NCBI GenBank assembly: GCA_903847385.1
Contig: CAINDO010000437.1
Span: 1-43,270, forward strand
Source of the DNA: an uncultured Myxococcales bacterium
Lineage (GTDB): Bacteria; Myxococcota_A; Bradymonadia; UBA7976; UBA1532
Reading direction: 5' to 3'
DNA length: 43,270 nt
The position numbers and the translations under genes are program-made. Positions 21,789 to 34,938 of the stretch are shown here, piece after piece (position 1 is the stretch's first letter; each line of letters begins with the position of its first letter). A model generated the notes under the pieces. It was given only the letters and a program-made list of their open reading frames with translations, had not been told where the DNA came from and made no database searches.

Positions 21789-24700
21789 CGGGACCGGCCA
21801 CCGTCCGTCTCGCCCGCTGGGCCGAGCGTCTGTACCGCGAGGGCGTCGCCGCCCCGCCCCCCGGCGTCGAGCTGCTGCCCATGGAGCAGCTCGAGGCGCA
21901 CGCCCGCTCCCTGGCCCGGGAGCACCGGCTCGGGCCCCTGAAGAACGACCACCGGCTGATGCGTCGCCTCGCCGACTCGGAGCGGGTGATCGCCCGCTGC
22001 CACGCGCTGCTGACGGTGGCCCACGCGGCGGGGTGCGCACTCTCGCCCGCGGCGGAGTGGCTGCTCGACAACCACGGCCTCGTCGAGGAACAGATCGAGC
22101 TCGCGCGTCGACACTTCCCGCGGGGCTACAGCCGGCGCCTGCCGCGCCTCGCAGGCGGCGAGATGGCCGGCCAGCCGCGGGTCTACGATCTCATCCGGCA
22201 GTTCGTCGCGCGCGTCGACGGCCGCATCGACGCCGAGGCGCTGAGTCTGTACACGGCGGCCTATCAGACGGTCACGGATCTGGACCTGGGAGAGCTGTGG
22301 TCGGTGGCGATCATGCTGCGGCTCTCGCTGATCGAGAACCTGCGGCGCGTCGCGGTGAGCCTGGCCTGGCAGCGGGTCCACCGCGACGCGGCGCTGGCCT
22401 GGGCGCGCCGCATCGACGCCCCGGCCGACCGCCACGAGAGCACCGTGCTGGTGCTGGCGGAGATGGTGCGCGAGAACCTGCCGCTCTCCCCGGCCTTCGT
22501 GGCCGAGTTCTCCCGCGCGCTCCAGGGGCGCGGCGCCACCACGACCTTCGTGCTCGCCTGGCTGGAGCAGCGCCTGGCCGAGCGCGGCCACCGCATCGAA
22601 GCGGTGGTGCGGGCCGAGGGGCAGATGCAGGCGGCCAACCAGGCCGCGATGGCCAACAGCATCGCCAGCCTGCGCCTGGTGAACGGCACCGCCTGGCACG
22701 CCTTCGTCGAGACCCACAGCCGGGTCGAACACATCCTGCGCGCGGAGCCGGCCGGTGTGTACGCCCACATGGACTTCGCCACGCGCGACACCTACCGCCA
22801 CGTGGTCGAGGGCCTGGCCCGGCGCCTGTCTCTGGACGAGGCGGCCGTGGCGAACGCGGCCGTGGCCTGTGCCGCCGCCCGGTTCGCGACCCACCCCGAC
22901 GACATGGGCGCCCACGTGGGCCACGTGCTGGTGGACGCCGGTCGGCCGGCCTTCGAGCGCGCGCTGCGGGCGCTGCCGGCGCCGTTGCCGACCCTCGAGT
23001 CGCCCCCCGTCGCCCGGCGCCGTTTCCGGCTGGCGACCTATCTGCTGCCCATCGCGGCGCTGTCGGCGCTCGGGGTCGGCCTCCTCGACCACGCCGCCGG
23101 TGTGTCGGCCCCGATCGGCGGTGTGTTGCTCACCCTCGCGGCGGTGCTGGCCTCGTCGCAGGCCGCGCTGGGTGTGGTCAACTGGCTCTCCTCGCTCCTG
23201 GTCCGCCCGCGGGCCCTGCCGCGCATGGACTTCGAACGCGGCATTCCGGACGCCTCGCGGACGATCGTGGTCGTGCCGACGCTGCTCACGGCGCCGGACC
23301 GGGTCGCCGCGCTCCTGGAGGGCCTGGAGCTGCGCTCCCTGGCCAACCGCGACCCGAACCTGTGTTTCGCGCTGTTGACCGACTTCTGTGACGCGCCCGA
23401 GGCGCACGCCCCGGGCGACGACACCCTGCTCGACGCCGCCACGGCCGGGATCGAGGCGCTCAACGCGCGCTACGCCCCGGAGAGGCACGGCAAGTTCTTC
23501 CTGTTCCACCGACCGCGGATGCACAACCCCCGCGAGGGCTGCTGGATGGGCCGCGAGCGCAAACGCGGCAAGCTCGAGGACTTCAACGCGCTGCTCTGCG
23601 GCGATGGCGACGCGGGGTTCAGCCGCATCGTGGGCGACCGTGACCGCCTGGCCGGCGTGCGGTACGTCATCACGCTGGACACGGACACGGACCTGCCCTG
23701 GGGCGCCGGGTGGCGCCTGGTGGGCGCCGCGGCCCACCCGCTCAACCGCCCCACCATCGACCCCGGGTCGCGCCGGCTCGTGTGCGGGTACGCCATTCTT
23801 CAGCCGCGCGTGGGTGTGTCCGTCCGCAGCGCCGCGCAGAGCCGATACGCGCAGCTCCTGGCCGGGGACGTGGGCTTCGACCCGTACACCCGCGTCGTCT
23901 CCGACGTGCATCAGGATCTGTTCGCCGAGACCTCGTTCGTGGGCAAGGGCATCTACGACGTCGGGGCGTTCCGGCAACTGCTGGACGGCCGTTTCCCGGA
24001 CAACGCCGTGCTGAGCCACGACCTGCTGGAGTCGTGTTACGCCCGCTCGGCGCAGTGCAGCGACGTGGAGCTGCTGGAGGACACGCCCTCGGGTTACCTG
24101 GCCGACGTGAGCCGCCGGCATCGCTGGATGCGCGGCGACTGGCAGATCGCGCCGTGGCTGGGCCTGCGGGTGAGCGACGCCACGGGACGGCGCATCTATC
24201 CGGCGCTGGCGCCCCTGGGCTGGTGGAAGATCTTCGACAACCTGCGCCGCGCGCTGGTCGCGCCGGCCTACACGCTGCTCCTCGCGCTGGGGTGGCTGGT
24301 CTCGCCCACGCCGGGCCGCCTCACGCTGGCGGTGCTGGCGCTGGTGTATCTGCCGGAGTGCCTGCCGGGCCTGGCCGAGCTGAGCCGTCGGCCCCCGAAG
24401 ATGCCTTACCGGCACCACCTGGGCGGTGTCGCACGCGCCACGGGGCGGCGTCTGTTGCGGCTCACGCTCTGGGTCGGTTTCCTGCCCTTCGAGGGGTATG
24501 TCGCCCTGGACGCGGCGGCGCGGTCGCTGTGGCGCATGGTCTTCACGCGGCGGCGCCTGCTGGAGTGGCAGACGGCGGCGGCGGTCGAGGCGGCGGCGGC
24601 GCGCGGCCTGGCGGCGACGGCGCGGCGCATGTGGGTCGGGCCGACCACGGCGCTCGCCCTGACCGGCGTGGTCGCGGCGTTCGGCGTGCCCGCGGCGCTC

Positions 24701-27700
24701 CCTGCCGCGGCGGTCGTGCTGCTGGCGTGGCTCCTGTCGCCGCTGGTGGCGCACGTCATCAGCCGCCCGCTGCCCGGGCCCGTGATGCGCCTGTCGGGCA
24801 AAGACGTGGGCTTTCTGCGGCGCGTGGCCCGGCTCACGTGGCGCTACTTCGAGGTCTTCGTCGGGCCGCAGGAGAACTGGCTGCCCCCGGACAACTTCCA
24901 GGCCCGCCCGGACCACCGCGTCGCCCACCGCACGAGCCCCACGGACATGGGGCTGTCGCTGCTGGCCAACCTGTCGGCGTTCGACTTCGGCTACCTGAGC
25001 GGCGCGCAGTTGGTGGAGCGCACGGAGCGGATCGTCGACTCGATGGAGACGCTGGAGCGCCACCGGGGTCACTTCTACAACTGGTACGACACGGTCACGC
25101 GGCGCCCGCTGCGGCCGCTGTATGTGTCGAGCGTGGACAGCGGCAACCTGGTCGGGCACGTGCGGGTGCTCGCCGCGGGGCTGGACGCCCTGCGGGACGC
25201 GCCGGTCCTGTCGGCGCGCGCCGGCGCCGGCCTGGCCGACACGCTGGCCGTGTTGGGCACGCTCGTGGAGCGCACGCCGGCCTTCGAGGCCCTCGCGCAG
25301 GCGGTCGACGCGGCCCCGGACACCCTCTCGGCGCAGGCCCCCTGGCTCGCCGGCCTCGCGCTGGGCGCGGAGTCCGTGTTGGGTGACCCGGAGGTGCGCC
25401 TGTCCGAGGAGGCCGCGTGGTGGGCCAACGCGCTGGCGCGACAGATCCAGGCCCTGCGCCTGGAGATCGCCGAGTTCGCGCCGTGCCTGTCTCTCCCCGT
25501 GGACCTGCGCGGCGCGGCCTGGCATCGCTGTGTCGCTGCGCTCGACGGCTGTGCCACGCTCCGCGCGCTCGGCGACGCCTCCGGCCGTGAGGCGGACGCG
25601 TCCGTGGGCATGCCCGAGGCCGCCGTCGAGCCGGCCCTTTTCGACGCGCTGCGCCAGGGCGCGGCCCGCGTCTCGCTGCGTCTGCGGGCGCTCACCGCGC
25701 TCTCCGAGCGGTGTGTCGGGCTGGCCACGGCGGACTTCTCGTTTCTCTATGATCCGGACCGGATGCTCTTCTCCATCGGTTTCTGGGTCAACGAACGGCG
25801 GCTGGACGCCAGTCAGTACGATCTGCTGGCCTCGGAGTCGCGGCTGGCGAGTTTCGTGGCCATCGCCGACGGGCAGGTGCCCTTCGACCACTGGTTCGCG
25901 CTCGGGCGGCGGCTGACCACGGCCCTGGGCCGGCCCGTGCTGCTGAGCTGGAGCGGCTCGATGTTCGAGTATCTGATGCCGCTGCTGGTCATGCCCGGCT
26001 ACCGCGGCACGCTCCTCGACGTGTCCTGCGAGGCGGCGGTGTCTCGACAGATCGACTACGGCCGGCGGCGCGGCGTGGCCTGGGGCATCTCCGAGTCGTG
26101 TTACGACCTGGTCGACGCCGAGGGGACCTATCAATACCGGGCCTTCGGCGTGCCGGGGCTCGGCCTGCAGCGCGGCCTGGCGGACGATCTCGTCGTCGCG
26201 CCCTATGCCACCGTGCTGGCGCTGCTGGTGGACCCCGCGCCGGCGTGCGCGAACCTGCAGCGGCTCGCCACCGAGGACTGCCTGGGGCCCTACGGCTTCT
26301 ACGAGGCGGTGGATCACACCGCGCCACGGCGAACGATGGGTCGGCGCGGCAGTGTCATCCCCACGGTGATGGTGCACCACCAGGGCATGAGCCTTCTGGC
26401 GCTCGCCCGCACGGTGCTCGGGCCGCGCATGCAGGCGCGGTTCCTCTCCGTGCCGGAGTATCGTGCGGCGGCGCTGCTGCTGCAGGAGCGCGTGCCGGCG
26501 GAGAGTGTGTTCTCCCACCCCCACGCGCTGGAGGCGGAGCGGTCGCTGCGCGCACCGGTGGAGACGCCGCCCGTCGCCGAGCGGACCTTCACGCACCCGA
26601 ACACACCGGTGCCCGAGGTGCACCTGCTCTCCAACGGGCGCTATCAGGTCATGGTCTCCGCGGCGGGGGGCGGCTACAGCCGCTGGGGCGAGCTCGCCCT
26701 GACGCGGTGGCGCGAGGACCCCACGTCCGAGGCCCACGGCGTGTTCTTCTACGTGTCGGATCTCGGCAGCCGCCGCACCTGGTCGAACACGTTCCAGCCC
26801 ATGCTGCGCGTGGGGCGCCGGCCCACGGCCATCTTCACCACGGGGCGCGCCGAGTTCCGCCGCGAGGACGAACACATCGAGACCCACACCGAGATCGCGG
26901 TCTCCACCGAGGACGACGTCGAGGTCCGGCGGCTGCGGGTGCAGAACCGCTCGACCGTGACGCGCACGCTGGTGGTCACGGCGTTCGCCGAGATCGTGCT
27001 GGCGCCGGGGGTGACCGACGAGCTGCACCGGGCGTTCAGCAATCTGTTCGTCGAGGCCGAGGTGCTCAACGAACACGGGGCCATCCTGTTCACTCGCCGC
27101 GCCCGCTCGAGCGACGAGCGGCCGGCGTGGATGTTCTGTCTCTTCTCCGCGTCGGGCGAGGCCGTGGGGCCCTGCTCGGCGACGGCCGACCGGGCGACCT
27201 TCGTGGGTCGGGGCCGCTCGACGCGGCAGCCTGCGGCCCTCGAGGGCACGCACGCGCTCGACGGGGCCGATGGCGCCGTGCTCGATCCGTGCGCGGCCCT
27301 GCGCCGCCGCGTGACGCTCCTCCCCGACCGCAGCGAGCGCCTGGATCTCGTCATCGGCGCCGCCGCGACCCGCGAGGCGGCGTTCGCCCTGATGATGAAA
27401 TACAAGGACCACCGCATGGCCGACCGCGTGTTCGAGGGCGCGGCGACCCACGGGCGCGTGGCGCTGAACGAGCTCGGCGTCACGGAGACCCAGGCGCGGT
27501 GTTACGAGCGCCTCGCCGCGGCCGTCCTGTTCCCCGTGCGGGCCTGCCGGGCGCCGGCCAGCGTGCTGCGGCGCAACCGCAAGAGCCAGGCCGGCCTGTG
27601 GGCGCACGGGATCTCCGGCGACCTGCCCATCGTGCTGCTGCGCATGACCCGCACGGAGCACCTGGACGTGGCCCTGGACCTGCTGCGCGCGCACGCCTTC

Positions 27701-30511
27701 TGGCGGACCCGCGGGCTGGCCGTGGATCTGGTCATCTGGAACGAGGAGCTGTCGGGCTACCGCAACGACCTGGACGATCTGTTGATGGGCCTGCTGTCCC
27801 GGGGGCCCGAGGCCGGCCTGCTCGACCGGCCCGGTGGTGTGTTCCTCCGGCACCTGGATGGCTTCGACGAGGACGACCGCGTGCTGCTGGCCTCGGTGGC
27901 CCGCATCGTCGTGCGGGACATCGACGGCCCGCTCGAGGGCCAGCTCGAACACTGGTGGCGCACCATGCAGATCTCGCGGGCGTCCCTGCTGCCGCCGCCC
28001 CCGGTCGAGACGCCGCTGCCCGCGAACGGCCTCCTGCCGACCGAGACGGCCCACCGGGCCGATCTGCGCTTCGCCAACGGACACGGTGGCTTCACCCAGG
28101 ACGGTCGCGAATACATCGTCGATCTGTCGGCGAGCCACCCGACGCCGGCGCCGTGGTGCAATGTCATCGCCAACGAGCGCATCGGGATGGTGGTCAGCGA
28201 GCGGGGCAGCGCCTGCACGTGGGTGGGCAACGCCCAGCTGCATCGGCTCACCCCCTGGCACAACGACGCCGTGGGCGACCCCAGCGGCGAGTCGCTGTTC
28301 CTGCGCGACGAGGCCACCGGGCGGTTCTTCAGCCCCCTGCCCGGCGCCGGGGGCGGCCCCTACACCTGCCGCCACGGCTTCGGCTACAGCGTGTTCGAAC
28401 ACCGCGCGGACGACCTGGAGACGCGCACGACGACGTTCGTGCACGTGGACGCGCCGGTGAAGTTCGTGGCCGTGCGGGTGCGCAACGTCTCCGGCCGGTC
28501 GCGGCGGCTGAGTGTCTTCGCCGCGTTCGACATGGTCCTGGGGGACCTGCGCTCGCGCACCGCCATGCACGTGGTGACCGAGGTCGAGCCCCTGACCGGC
28601 GCGCTTTTGGCCCAGAACGCCTACGGCACCGAACAGTCGGGCGCGCTGGCGTTCCTGGACTGCAGCGCGCCCGAACGCAGCGTGAGCGGCGACCGCGTGG
28701 AGTGGGCCGGCCGCAACGGCGATCCGGCCTGCCCGGCGGCCCTGCGGCTGCGCCATCTGAGCGGGCGCGTGGGCGCGGGGTTCGACCCCTGCCTGGCCAT
28801 GCAGGCCCACCTGGACGTGCCCGCCGGCGAGGACCGCGAGGTCGTGTTCATCCTCGGCGCCGGCGCGGACACCGCCGAGACGATGGCGCTCCTGCAGCGC
28901 CACCGGGGCGTCGCGGCGGCGCGACGGGCGCTCGAGGGCGTGTGGGCGGCCTGGAACGACCGCCTGTCGGCCATGCACGCGACCACGCCGGACCCGGCGC
29001 TGGATGTGTTGTTCAACGGCTGGCTGCCCTATCAGATCCTGGCCTCGCGCATGTGGGGGAGGGCGGGGTTCCATCAGTCCGGCGGCGCCTTCGGGTTCCG
29101 CGATCAGCTCCAGGACACGACCGCGCTGCTGCACATGGCCCCGGCGCTGGCGCGGGCGCATCTGTTGCGCTGCGCCTCGAGACAGTTCGTCGAGGGCGAC
29201 GTGCAACACTGGTGGCACCCCGGCTCCGGCCGGGGCGTGCGGACGCGGTGTGTCGACGACGCGCTGTGGCTGCCGTACGCCGTGCATCGCTACGTGACGG
29301 TCACGGGCGACACGGCGGTGCTCGACGAGCGCGTGCCGTTCTTGACCGGGCGCGGCCTGGAGCCGGGCGAGGAGAGCCGCTACGACCTGCCCGGGGCCGC
29401 CGAGGGCGCCGAGTCCCTGTACGAACACTGCGTTCGCACGCTGGGGGCCTTGTCGCGCCTGGGTGAGCACGGCCTGCCGCTGATCGGCAGCGGCGACTGG
29501 AACGATGGCATGAACCGCGTCGGCCCCCTGGGTCGGGGCGAGAGCGTGTGGATGGGCTTCTTCGGCTGCGAGGTGCTCAGACACTTCGCCGGCCTGGCCG
29601 AGGCCCGGGCGGACGCGGCGACGGCGGCGCGCTGCCGGGCGTCCGCGATGGGCCTGGCCGAGAGCCTGGAGCGCCACGCCTGGGACGGCGCCTGGTACCG
29701 CCGCGCGTGGTTCGACGACGGCACCGTGCTGGGCACGGGGGGCGGCCAGGCCTGCGAGATCGACTCGCTGCCCCAGAGCTGGGCCACGCTCGCCGGGGTG
29801 GGCTCCGAGGAGCGGCGCGGCCGCGCGCTCGATGCCATCTGGGACTGGCTGGTCGTGCCCGAGGCCGGTGTGGTCAAACTCTTCACACCCCCCTTCGACG
29901 GCGCGGGCCCGAGCGCCGGATACATCGGCGGTTATCCGCGTGGCGTGCGGGAGAACGGCGGGCAATACACCCACGCCGCGCTGTGGGCCGTGATGGCCTT
30001 CGCCAAAGCCGGGCGTGCCGTGCAGGCCGAGCGCATGCTCGAGCTGATCAACCCCGTGCGACACACCCAGGACGGCGCCGGTGTGGCCCGGTATCGGGCC
30101 GAGCCCTATGTCATCGCCGCGGACGTGTACGGCGAGGCGCCCCACGCCGGGCGCGCCGGGTGGACGTGGTACACGGGCTCGGCCGCCTGGATGTATCGCC
30201 TGGTGCACGAGGTGTTCTTCGGGCTCGACCGGCAGGGTCAGACGCTGCACCTCGACCCGCGGCCGCCGGCGTCGTGGAACACCTTCACGCTGAACTATCG
30301 TTTCGGAGCGACGCACTACCGCCTGGACTTCGTGCGGGCGGCCTCGGCCGACGGCCGCTGCCGGCTCGTGCTGGACGGGGCGCCCCGGGACGGGCAGAGC
30401 CTCGGGCTCGTCGACGACGGGCAGGCGCACGTCGTCGAGATCCGCTTCGGCGTTTCGCCGGGCGTCGATGGTGCTTCCGGGCAGATTGGACTAGGGTCCG
30501 TATCAATTTGA
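21785..30511 (+). CDS. ndvB: Cyclic beta-1,2-glucan synthase (NdvB/ChvB/Cgs type)
   Basis: 2908 aa, close to rhizobial NdvB and Brucella Cgs (about 2830-2870). Inner-membrane enzyme that starts on itself, elongates beta-1,2-glucose chains from UDP-glucose, trims them by phosphorolysis and cyclises them into periplasmic glucan. Seen: a cytoplasmic N-terminal region; hydrophobic segments near 415-475, 820-860, 890-920 and 955-995; GT84 catalytic features [11 protein letters not shown] (about 627-637), [10 protein letters not shown] and [10 protein letters not shown] (about 777-786); a glycoamylase-like middle ([25 protein letters not shown]); and a C-terminal GH94 phosphorylase with [11 protein letters not shown] (about 2567-2577), whose second Asp is the catalytic acid. 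All hallmark residues are intact. The ATG overlaps the pirin stop. A neighbouring exporter (NdvA/ChvA) is not present. Confidence 0.93.
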   Translation: MTGPATVRLARWAERLYREGVAAPPPGVELLPMEQLEAHARSLAREHRLGPLKNDHRLMRRLADSERVIARCHALLTVAHAAGCALSPAAEWLLDNHGLVEEQIELARRHFPRGYSRRLPRLAGGEMAGQPRVYDLIRQFVARVDGRIDAEALSLYTAAYQTVTDLDLGELWSVAIMLRLSLIENLRRVAVSLAWQRVHRDAALAWARRIDAPADRHESTVLVLAEMVRENLPLSPAFVAEFSRALQGRGATTTFVLAWLEQRLAERGHRIEAVVRAEGQMQAANQAAMANSIASLRLVNGTAWHAFVETHSRVEHILRAEPAGVYAHMDFATRDTYRHVVEGLARRLSLDEAAVANAAVACAAARFATHPDDMGAHVGHVLVDAGRPAFERALRALPAPLPTLESPPVARRRFRLATYLLPIAALSALGVGLLDHAAGVSAPIGGVLLTLAAVLASSQAALGVVNWLSSLLVRPRALPRMDFERGIPDASRTIVVVPTLLTAPDRVAALLEGLELRSLANRDPNLCFALLTDFCDAPEAHAPGDDTLLDAATAGIEALNARYAPERHGKFFLFHRPRMHNPREGCWMGRERKRGKLEDFNALLCGDGDAGFSRIVGDRDRLAGVRYVITLDTDTDLPWGAGWRLVGAAAHPLNRPTIDPGSRRLVCGYAILQPRVGVSVRSAAQSRYAQLLAGDVGFDPYTRVVSDVHQDLFAETSFVGKGIYDVGAFRQLLDGRFPDNAVLSHDLLESCYARSAQCSDVELLEDTPSGYLADVSRRHRWMRGDWQIAPWLGLRVSDATGRRIYPALAPLGWWKIFDNLRRALVAPAYTLLLALGWLVSPTPGRLTLAVLALVYLPECLPGLAELSRRPPKMPYRHHLGGVARATGRRLLRLTLWVGFLPFEGYVALDAAARSLWRMVFTRRRLLEWQTAAAVEAAAARGLAATARRMWVGPTTALALTGVVAAFGVPAALPAAAVVLLAWLLSPLVAHVISRPLPGPVMRLSGKDVGFLRRVARLTWRYFEVFVGPQENWLPPDNFQARPDHRVAHRTSPTDMGLSLLANLSAFDFGYLSGAQLVERTERIVDSMETLERHRGHFYNWYDTVTRRPLRPLYVSSVDSGNLVGHVRVLAAGLDALRDAPVLSARAGAGLADTLAVLGTLVERTPAFEALAQAVDAAPDTLSAQAPWLAGLALGAESVLGDPEVRLSEEAAWWANALARQIQALRLEIAEFAPCLSLPVDLRGAAWHRCVAALDGCATLRALGDASGREADASVGMPEAAVEPALFDALRQGAARVSLRLRALTALSERCVGLATADFSFLYDPDRMLFSIGFWVNERRLDASQYDLLASESRLASFVAIADGQVPFDHWFALGRRLTTALGRPVLLSWSGSMFEYLMPLLVMPGYRGTLLDVSCEAAVSRQIDYGRRRGVAWGISESCYDLVDAEGTYQYRAFGVPGLGLQRGLADDLVVAPYATVLALLVDPAPACANLQRLATEDCLGPYGFYEAVDHTAPRRTMGRRGSVIPTVMVHHQGMSLLALARTVLGPRMQARFLSVPEYRAAALLLQERVPAESVFSHPHALEAERSLRAPVETPPVAERTFTHPNTPVPEVHLLSNGRYQVMVSAAGGGYSRWGELALTRWREDPTSEAHGVFFYVSDLGSRRTWSNTFQPMLRVGRRPTAIFTTGRAEFRREDEHIETHTEIAVSTEDDVEVRRLRVQNRSTVTRTLVVTAFAEIVLAPGVTDELHRAFSNLFVEAEVLNEHGAILFTRRARSSDERPAWMFCLFSASGEAVGPCSATADRATFVGRGRSTRQPAALEGTHALDGADGAVLDPCAALRRRVTLLPDRSERLDLVIGAAATREAAFALMMKYKDHRMADRVFEGAATHGRVALNELGVTETQARCYERLAAAVLFPVRACRAPASVLRRNRKSQAGLWAHGISGDLPIVLLRMTRTEHLDVALDLLRAHAFWRTRGLAVDLVIWNEELSGYRNDLDDLLMGLLSRGPEAGLLDRPGGVFLRHLDGFDEDDRVLLASVARIVVRDIDGPLEGQLEHWWRTMQISRASLLPPPPVETPLPANGLLPTETAHRADLRFANGHGGFTQDGREYIVDLSASHPTPAPWCNVIANERIGMVVSERGSACTWVGNAQLHRLTPWHNDAVGDPSGESLFLRDEATGRFFSPLPGAGGGPYTCRHGFGYSVFEHRADDLETRTTTFVHVDAPVKFVAVRVRNVSGRSRRLSVFAAFDMVLGDLRSRTAMHVVTEVEPLTGALLAQNAYGTEQSGALAFLDCSAPERSVSGDRVEWAGRNGDPACPAALRLRHLSGRVGAGFDPCLAMQAHLDVPAGEDREVVFILGAGADTAETMALLQRHRGVAAARRALEGVWAAWNDRLSAMHATTPDPALDVLFNGWLPYQILASRMWGRAGFHQSGGAFGFRDQLQDTTALLHMAPALARAHLLRCASRQFVEGDVQHWWHPGSGRGVRTRCVDDALWLPYAVHRYVTVTGDTAVLDERVPFLTGRGLEPGEESRYDLPGAAEGAESLYEHCVRTLGALSRLGEHGLPLIGSGDWNDGMNRVGPLGRGESVWMGFFGCEVLRHFAGLAEARADAATAARCRASAMGLAESLERHAWDGAWYRRAWFDDGTVLGTGGGQACEIDSLPQSWATLAGVGSEERRGRALDAIWDWLVVPEAGVVKLFTPPFDGAGPSAGYIGGYPRGVRENGGQYTHAALWAVMAFAKAGRAVQAERMLELINPVRHTQDGAGVARYRAEPYVIAADVYGEAPHAGRAGWTWYTGSAAWMYRLVHEVFFGLDRQGQTLHLDPRPPASWNTFTLNYRFGATHYRLDFVRAASADGRCRLVLDGAPRDGQSLGLVDDGQAHVVEIRFGVSPGVDGASGQIGLGSVSI

Positions 30512-30524
30512 TGGAGTCAGTCAC

Positions 30525-32180
<1,656 letters not shown>

Positions 32181-32187
32181 ACGCCGA

Positions 32188-33150
32188 TCAGAAGCGCAGA
32201 CGCTCGCCGCTCCTGGGCACGATGACCTTCACGCCCCGGGCGACCAGGGGCGCGAGCTGCTTGCGGATTTCGGCCCGGACGTCGCCCTGGCCCTCGGTGC
32301 GGGGTTTGATGTGGGTGACCACGAGCGTGAGGCCGCGCAGGGCCTTCGCCTGGGTGTCGGCATCGGGTGAGACTCGGGCCGCCAGCACGTGGATCTCCTG
32401 AGCAATCCACTTCGGCGTCAGATGGCCGAAGAGCAGGGCGTCCGGCCGCGGGTCCGGGTACGACGCCTCGATGAAGATGGCCCGCAGCGCGCCCGAGCGG
32501 ACGAGCGGCGCGACGGCGTCCCACAGGTTCGCGAGGCGGCCGGCACCCTCGACTGCGTCGGGGCCCGTGTCGCCCAGGTAGAGCGCGGCGGCCTCGTCGG
32601 CCGTGACCAGGAACGCCGTGGAGCCCGCCTCGCCGCCGTGGCTCAGGGGGAACGCCGTCACGCGCAGGCCCGCCGCCGGCACGTCGACCGCTTCGCCGGG
32701 GGTCATGCGGACCAGCGTGTATTTGCCGATGGGTTTGTCGCCCTCGTTCGTGAAGTTGGGCCACAGGCGACCGTTGAACAGATGGTCGCGCAGGGCGTCC
32801 ACCGTGGCGGGCAGGCCGTGGACCGGCTTGGGCGTGTCATCGGGCGAGACGATGGCCAGGCCGGAGACATGGTCCAGGTGGGCGTGCGAGAGAAAATAGC
32901 CGTGCAGGTGGTGTTTCAACACATCCCCGGCGCGCGGCCCGAAGGCGCGGACGAGGCCGGCGTAGACCGTGCCGGCGTCCAGCGCGATGGACTCGCCGGT
33001 GCCCGCGCGGCCGAGGAGGACGCAGGTCAGATCCGACTCGTCGATGCCGCCGGAGGCGCCGAGGACGCGGGCCTCGAAGGCGGGGGCGGCGGTGGCCGGG
33101 GCGTTGAAGGCGAGGAGGGCACAGAACAGGGCGAGGGTGAGCAGGCGCAT
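32188..33150 (-). CDS. Exported class II cyclic-nucleotide phosphodiesterase
   Basis: 320 aa with a signal peptide (hydrophobic 3-20, cleavage near ATA-AP). The metal motif HAHLDHVSGL (H89, H91, D93, H94) agrees with the class II PDE signature H-x-H-L-D-H-x-x-[GS]-x, as in yeast PDE1 and Vibrio CpdP. Further motifs are FPLSHGG, LYLGDTGPD, IFIEASYPD and a C-terminal VVTHIKP. It should hydrolyse 3',5'-cAMP or cGMP in the periplasm. It converges on the sigma54 activator gene (seven-base gap) and is divergent from the kinase gene across 93 bases. The same window encodes a P450 with two cNMP domains; no direct link is shown. Confidence 0.85.
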   Translation of the reverse strand: MRLLTLALFCALLAFNAPATAAPAFEARVLGASGGIDESDLTCVLLGRAGTGESIALDAGTVYAGLVRAFGPRAGDVLKHHLHGYFLSHAHLDHVSGLAIVSPDDTPKPVHGLPATVDALRDHLFNGRLWPNFTNEGDKPIGKYTLVRMTPGEAVDVPAAGLRVTAFPLSHGGEAGSTAFLVTADEAAALYLGDTGPDAVEGAGRLANLWDAVAPLVRSGALRAIFIEASYPDPRPDALLFGHLTPKWIAQEIHVLAARVSPDADTQAKALRGLTLVVTHIKPRTEGQGDVRAEIRKQLAPLVARGVKVIVPRSGERLRF

Positions 33151-33243
33151 GCCGGCCGATTACGCGCTCTCGGCGGGCGGAGCAAGGGCGCGCGATGCCG
33201 ACGACGCTTGACACGCCGCCGCGCGACCCCCCGAATCGCGCCG

Positions 33244-34878
33244 ATGTCCGAACTCAGCCCCGAGATCGCCGAGCGACTGTGCCCGCAGTGCCGCGAGGTC
33301 GTGCCCGAGGCGGCCGGCCCCAGGTGCCCCGAGCACGGCCTGTACGCGCTCGCGCCCGGGGTGCTCTCGCGGCTGGAGGACCACCCGCTGCTCGGGCAAC
33401 TGCTCGACGAGAAGTACGCGCTCGTCGGTGTGCTCGGACAGGGCGGCACCGGGTCGGTGTATCGCGCGCTGCAGGAGCCCCTGGGGCGGCCGGTGGGCGT
33501 GAAGCTGCTGCACTCGGCGTTCCTGGCCGCGAAGGACGGTCGCGACCGATTCGAGCGCGAGGCGCGGGCGCTGGCCAGCCTGAGCAGCCTGCACACCGTG
33601 CGCCTGCTGGACTATGGCATCACGCGCCAGGGGCCCATGGCGCTGCGCAACATCGCCTACCTGGTGATGGAGCTGCTCGAGGGCGAGGACCTGCAGAGCC
33701 GGATGGTGCGCGGTCCCATGGCCCCCGTGGACGTGCTGGCGCTGCTGGACGCCCTCGCCGACTCCCTGGACGAGGCCCACGCCGCGGGCATCGTGCACCG
33801 GGATCTGAAGCCCTCGAACATCGTGCTCACCCGGCGGCGCGACGGGCGCGAGGTGCCCAAGCTCATCGACTTCGGCATCGCGCGGGTCGAGGGGTCGTCC
33901 CACACGGAGCAGGGGCGGGTGAGCGGCACACCGTTCTACATGGCGCCGGAGCAGGCGCGGGGCGACGACACGCAGGGCGCCTCGGCCGATGTCTACGCCG
34001 CCGGCGCGCTGTGTTACGAGCTCCTGACCGGGCGCGTGCCCTTCAGCGGTCCGAGCGCGGCGGCCGTGATGATGGCCCACTGTCAGGTGGACGCGCCGCC
34101 GCTCGATGCCAAGGGTGACCGGCCCGATCTGGCCTGTCTGGAGCCGGTGATGCGTGCGGCGCTGGCCAAGTCGCCGGCGGATCGACCGGCCTCGCTCGGG
34201 GCGCTGCGGGATGCCTTCGCGCAGGCGCTGGGTGTCGCTGGCACGGGCCCGACGCTGGCCGAGACCAATGTGCGCGTGGCGGCGGTGACCGTGCCGCCCG
34301 CCCTCGAGCCGATCCCCGAGCCGCCCGCCGCGCCGACGCATCGAGGGCTCTGGATCGGCCTGGGGATCGCGGCCGCGCTGGCGCTCGTCGGGGGCCTCAC
34401 GTTCACGCTGCGGTCGCGAGAGCCGGCCCCGGCGGCGTTCGGCGTCGTCGAGCCCGCGGCGGCGTCCGGTGTGGTCTCGGCCGCCGCGCCCATGACGAGT
34501 CCGCCCACCGCGCCGCCCATGCCCGTGACGGAGGCCCCGCTGCCTGTGAGCACGGCGGCCTCGGCGGCCCCCGCCCCACGCAAGCCCGCGCCCCGCGCGG
34601 CCGGCGGTGAGCTGAACCTCGATCTGGCGTCGGGTGCCAAGGGGCGCGTGGCCATCCCGGCGGGGCGCTGGCGCGTGAGCGTCGAGGTCCAGGGCGCGGG
34701 CGATGGCGTGACCCTGGCCTGGGAGCCCGCGGGCTGCCCGGCGCAACGACGCGCCAGCAAGTCCCGCTACGCCGAGACCTGCACGCTGCCGCGCCCGGCG
34801 ACGCTGTTCGTGGAAAACCCCACCGCGCTCTTCGGCGATGCCTGCCGCGTCCGGGTGCGCTGGGCCGGCGCGGAGTGA
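33244..34878 (+). CDS. Membrane-anchored Ser/Thr protein kinase with N-terminal zinc ribbon
   Basis: 544 aa from ATG 33244. A zinc-ribbon-like element (C13, C16, C28, H31) precedes a Hanks-type kinase (about 58-330): GQGGTGSVY glycine loop, VGVK Lys87, HRDLKPSN (Asp187), DFG (Asp209) and MAPEQA. Key residues are intact. A single membrane helix lies near 369-390, followed by a Pro/Ala-rich extracytoplasmic linker and a C-terminal beta domain of about 90 residues with two or three Cys (AGCPAQRR, ETCTLP, DACRVRV). The layout is typical of myxobacterial one-pass receptor kinases. The C-terminal domain may be a sensor; its ligand is unknown. Confidence 0.9.
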   Translation: MSELSPEIAERLCPQCREVVPEAAGPRCPEHGLYALAPGVLSRLEDHPLLGQLLDEKYALVGVLGQGGTGSVYRALQEPLGRPVGVKLLHSAFLAAKDGRDRFEREARALASLSSLHTVRLLDYGITRQGPMALRNIAYLVMELLEGEDLQSRMVRGPMAPVDVLALLDALADSLDEAHAAGIVHRDLKPSNIVLTRRRDGREVPKLIDFGIARVEGSSHTEQGRVSGTPFYMAPEQARGDDTQGASADVYAAGALCYELLTGRVPFSGPSAAAVMMAHCQVDAPPLDAKGDRPDLACLEPVMRAALAKSPADRPASLGALRDAFAQALGVAGTGPTLAETNVRVAAVTVPPALEPIPEPPAAPTHRGLWIGLGIAAALALVGGLTFTLRSREPAPAAFGVVEPAAASGVVSAAAPMTSPPTAPPMPVTEAPLPVSTAASAAPAPRKPAPRAAGGELNLDLASGAKGRVAIPAGRWRVSVEVQGAGDGVTLAWEPAGCPAQRRASKSRYAETCTLPRPATLFVENPTALFGDACRVRVRWAGAE

Positions 34879-34883
34879 CGCGC

Positions 34884-34901
34884 CCCCCGCGCGACCGGGG
34901 G
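34884..34901 (+). terminator. GC-only hairpin after the kinase gene
   Basis: CCCCCG (34884-34889) and CGGGGG (34896-34901) can pair across a six-base loop, five bases after the kinase stop codon. No T-run follows, so intrinsic termination is doubtful; it may instead be a stabilising hairpin. Confidence 0.35.
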
Positions 34902-34938
34902 TACCGTTCGCCGGGGGATTCGTGGTCTGCTGGCGACC

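Noticed and set aside
20765..30430. Very long open frame antisense to the glucan synthase gene
   Set aside because: High GC and strong third-position bias leave antisense frames without stops. The translation is Arg/Gly/His/Gln-rich with no domain motifs, while the plus strand encodes a full NdvB-type enzyme.
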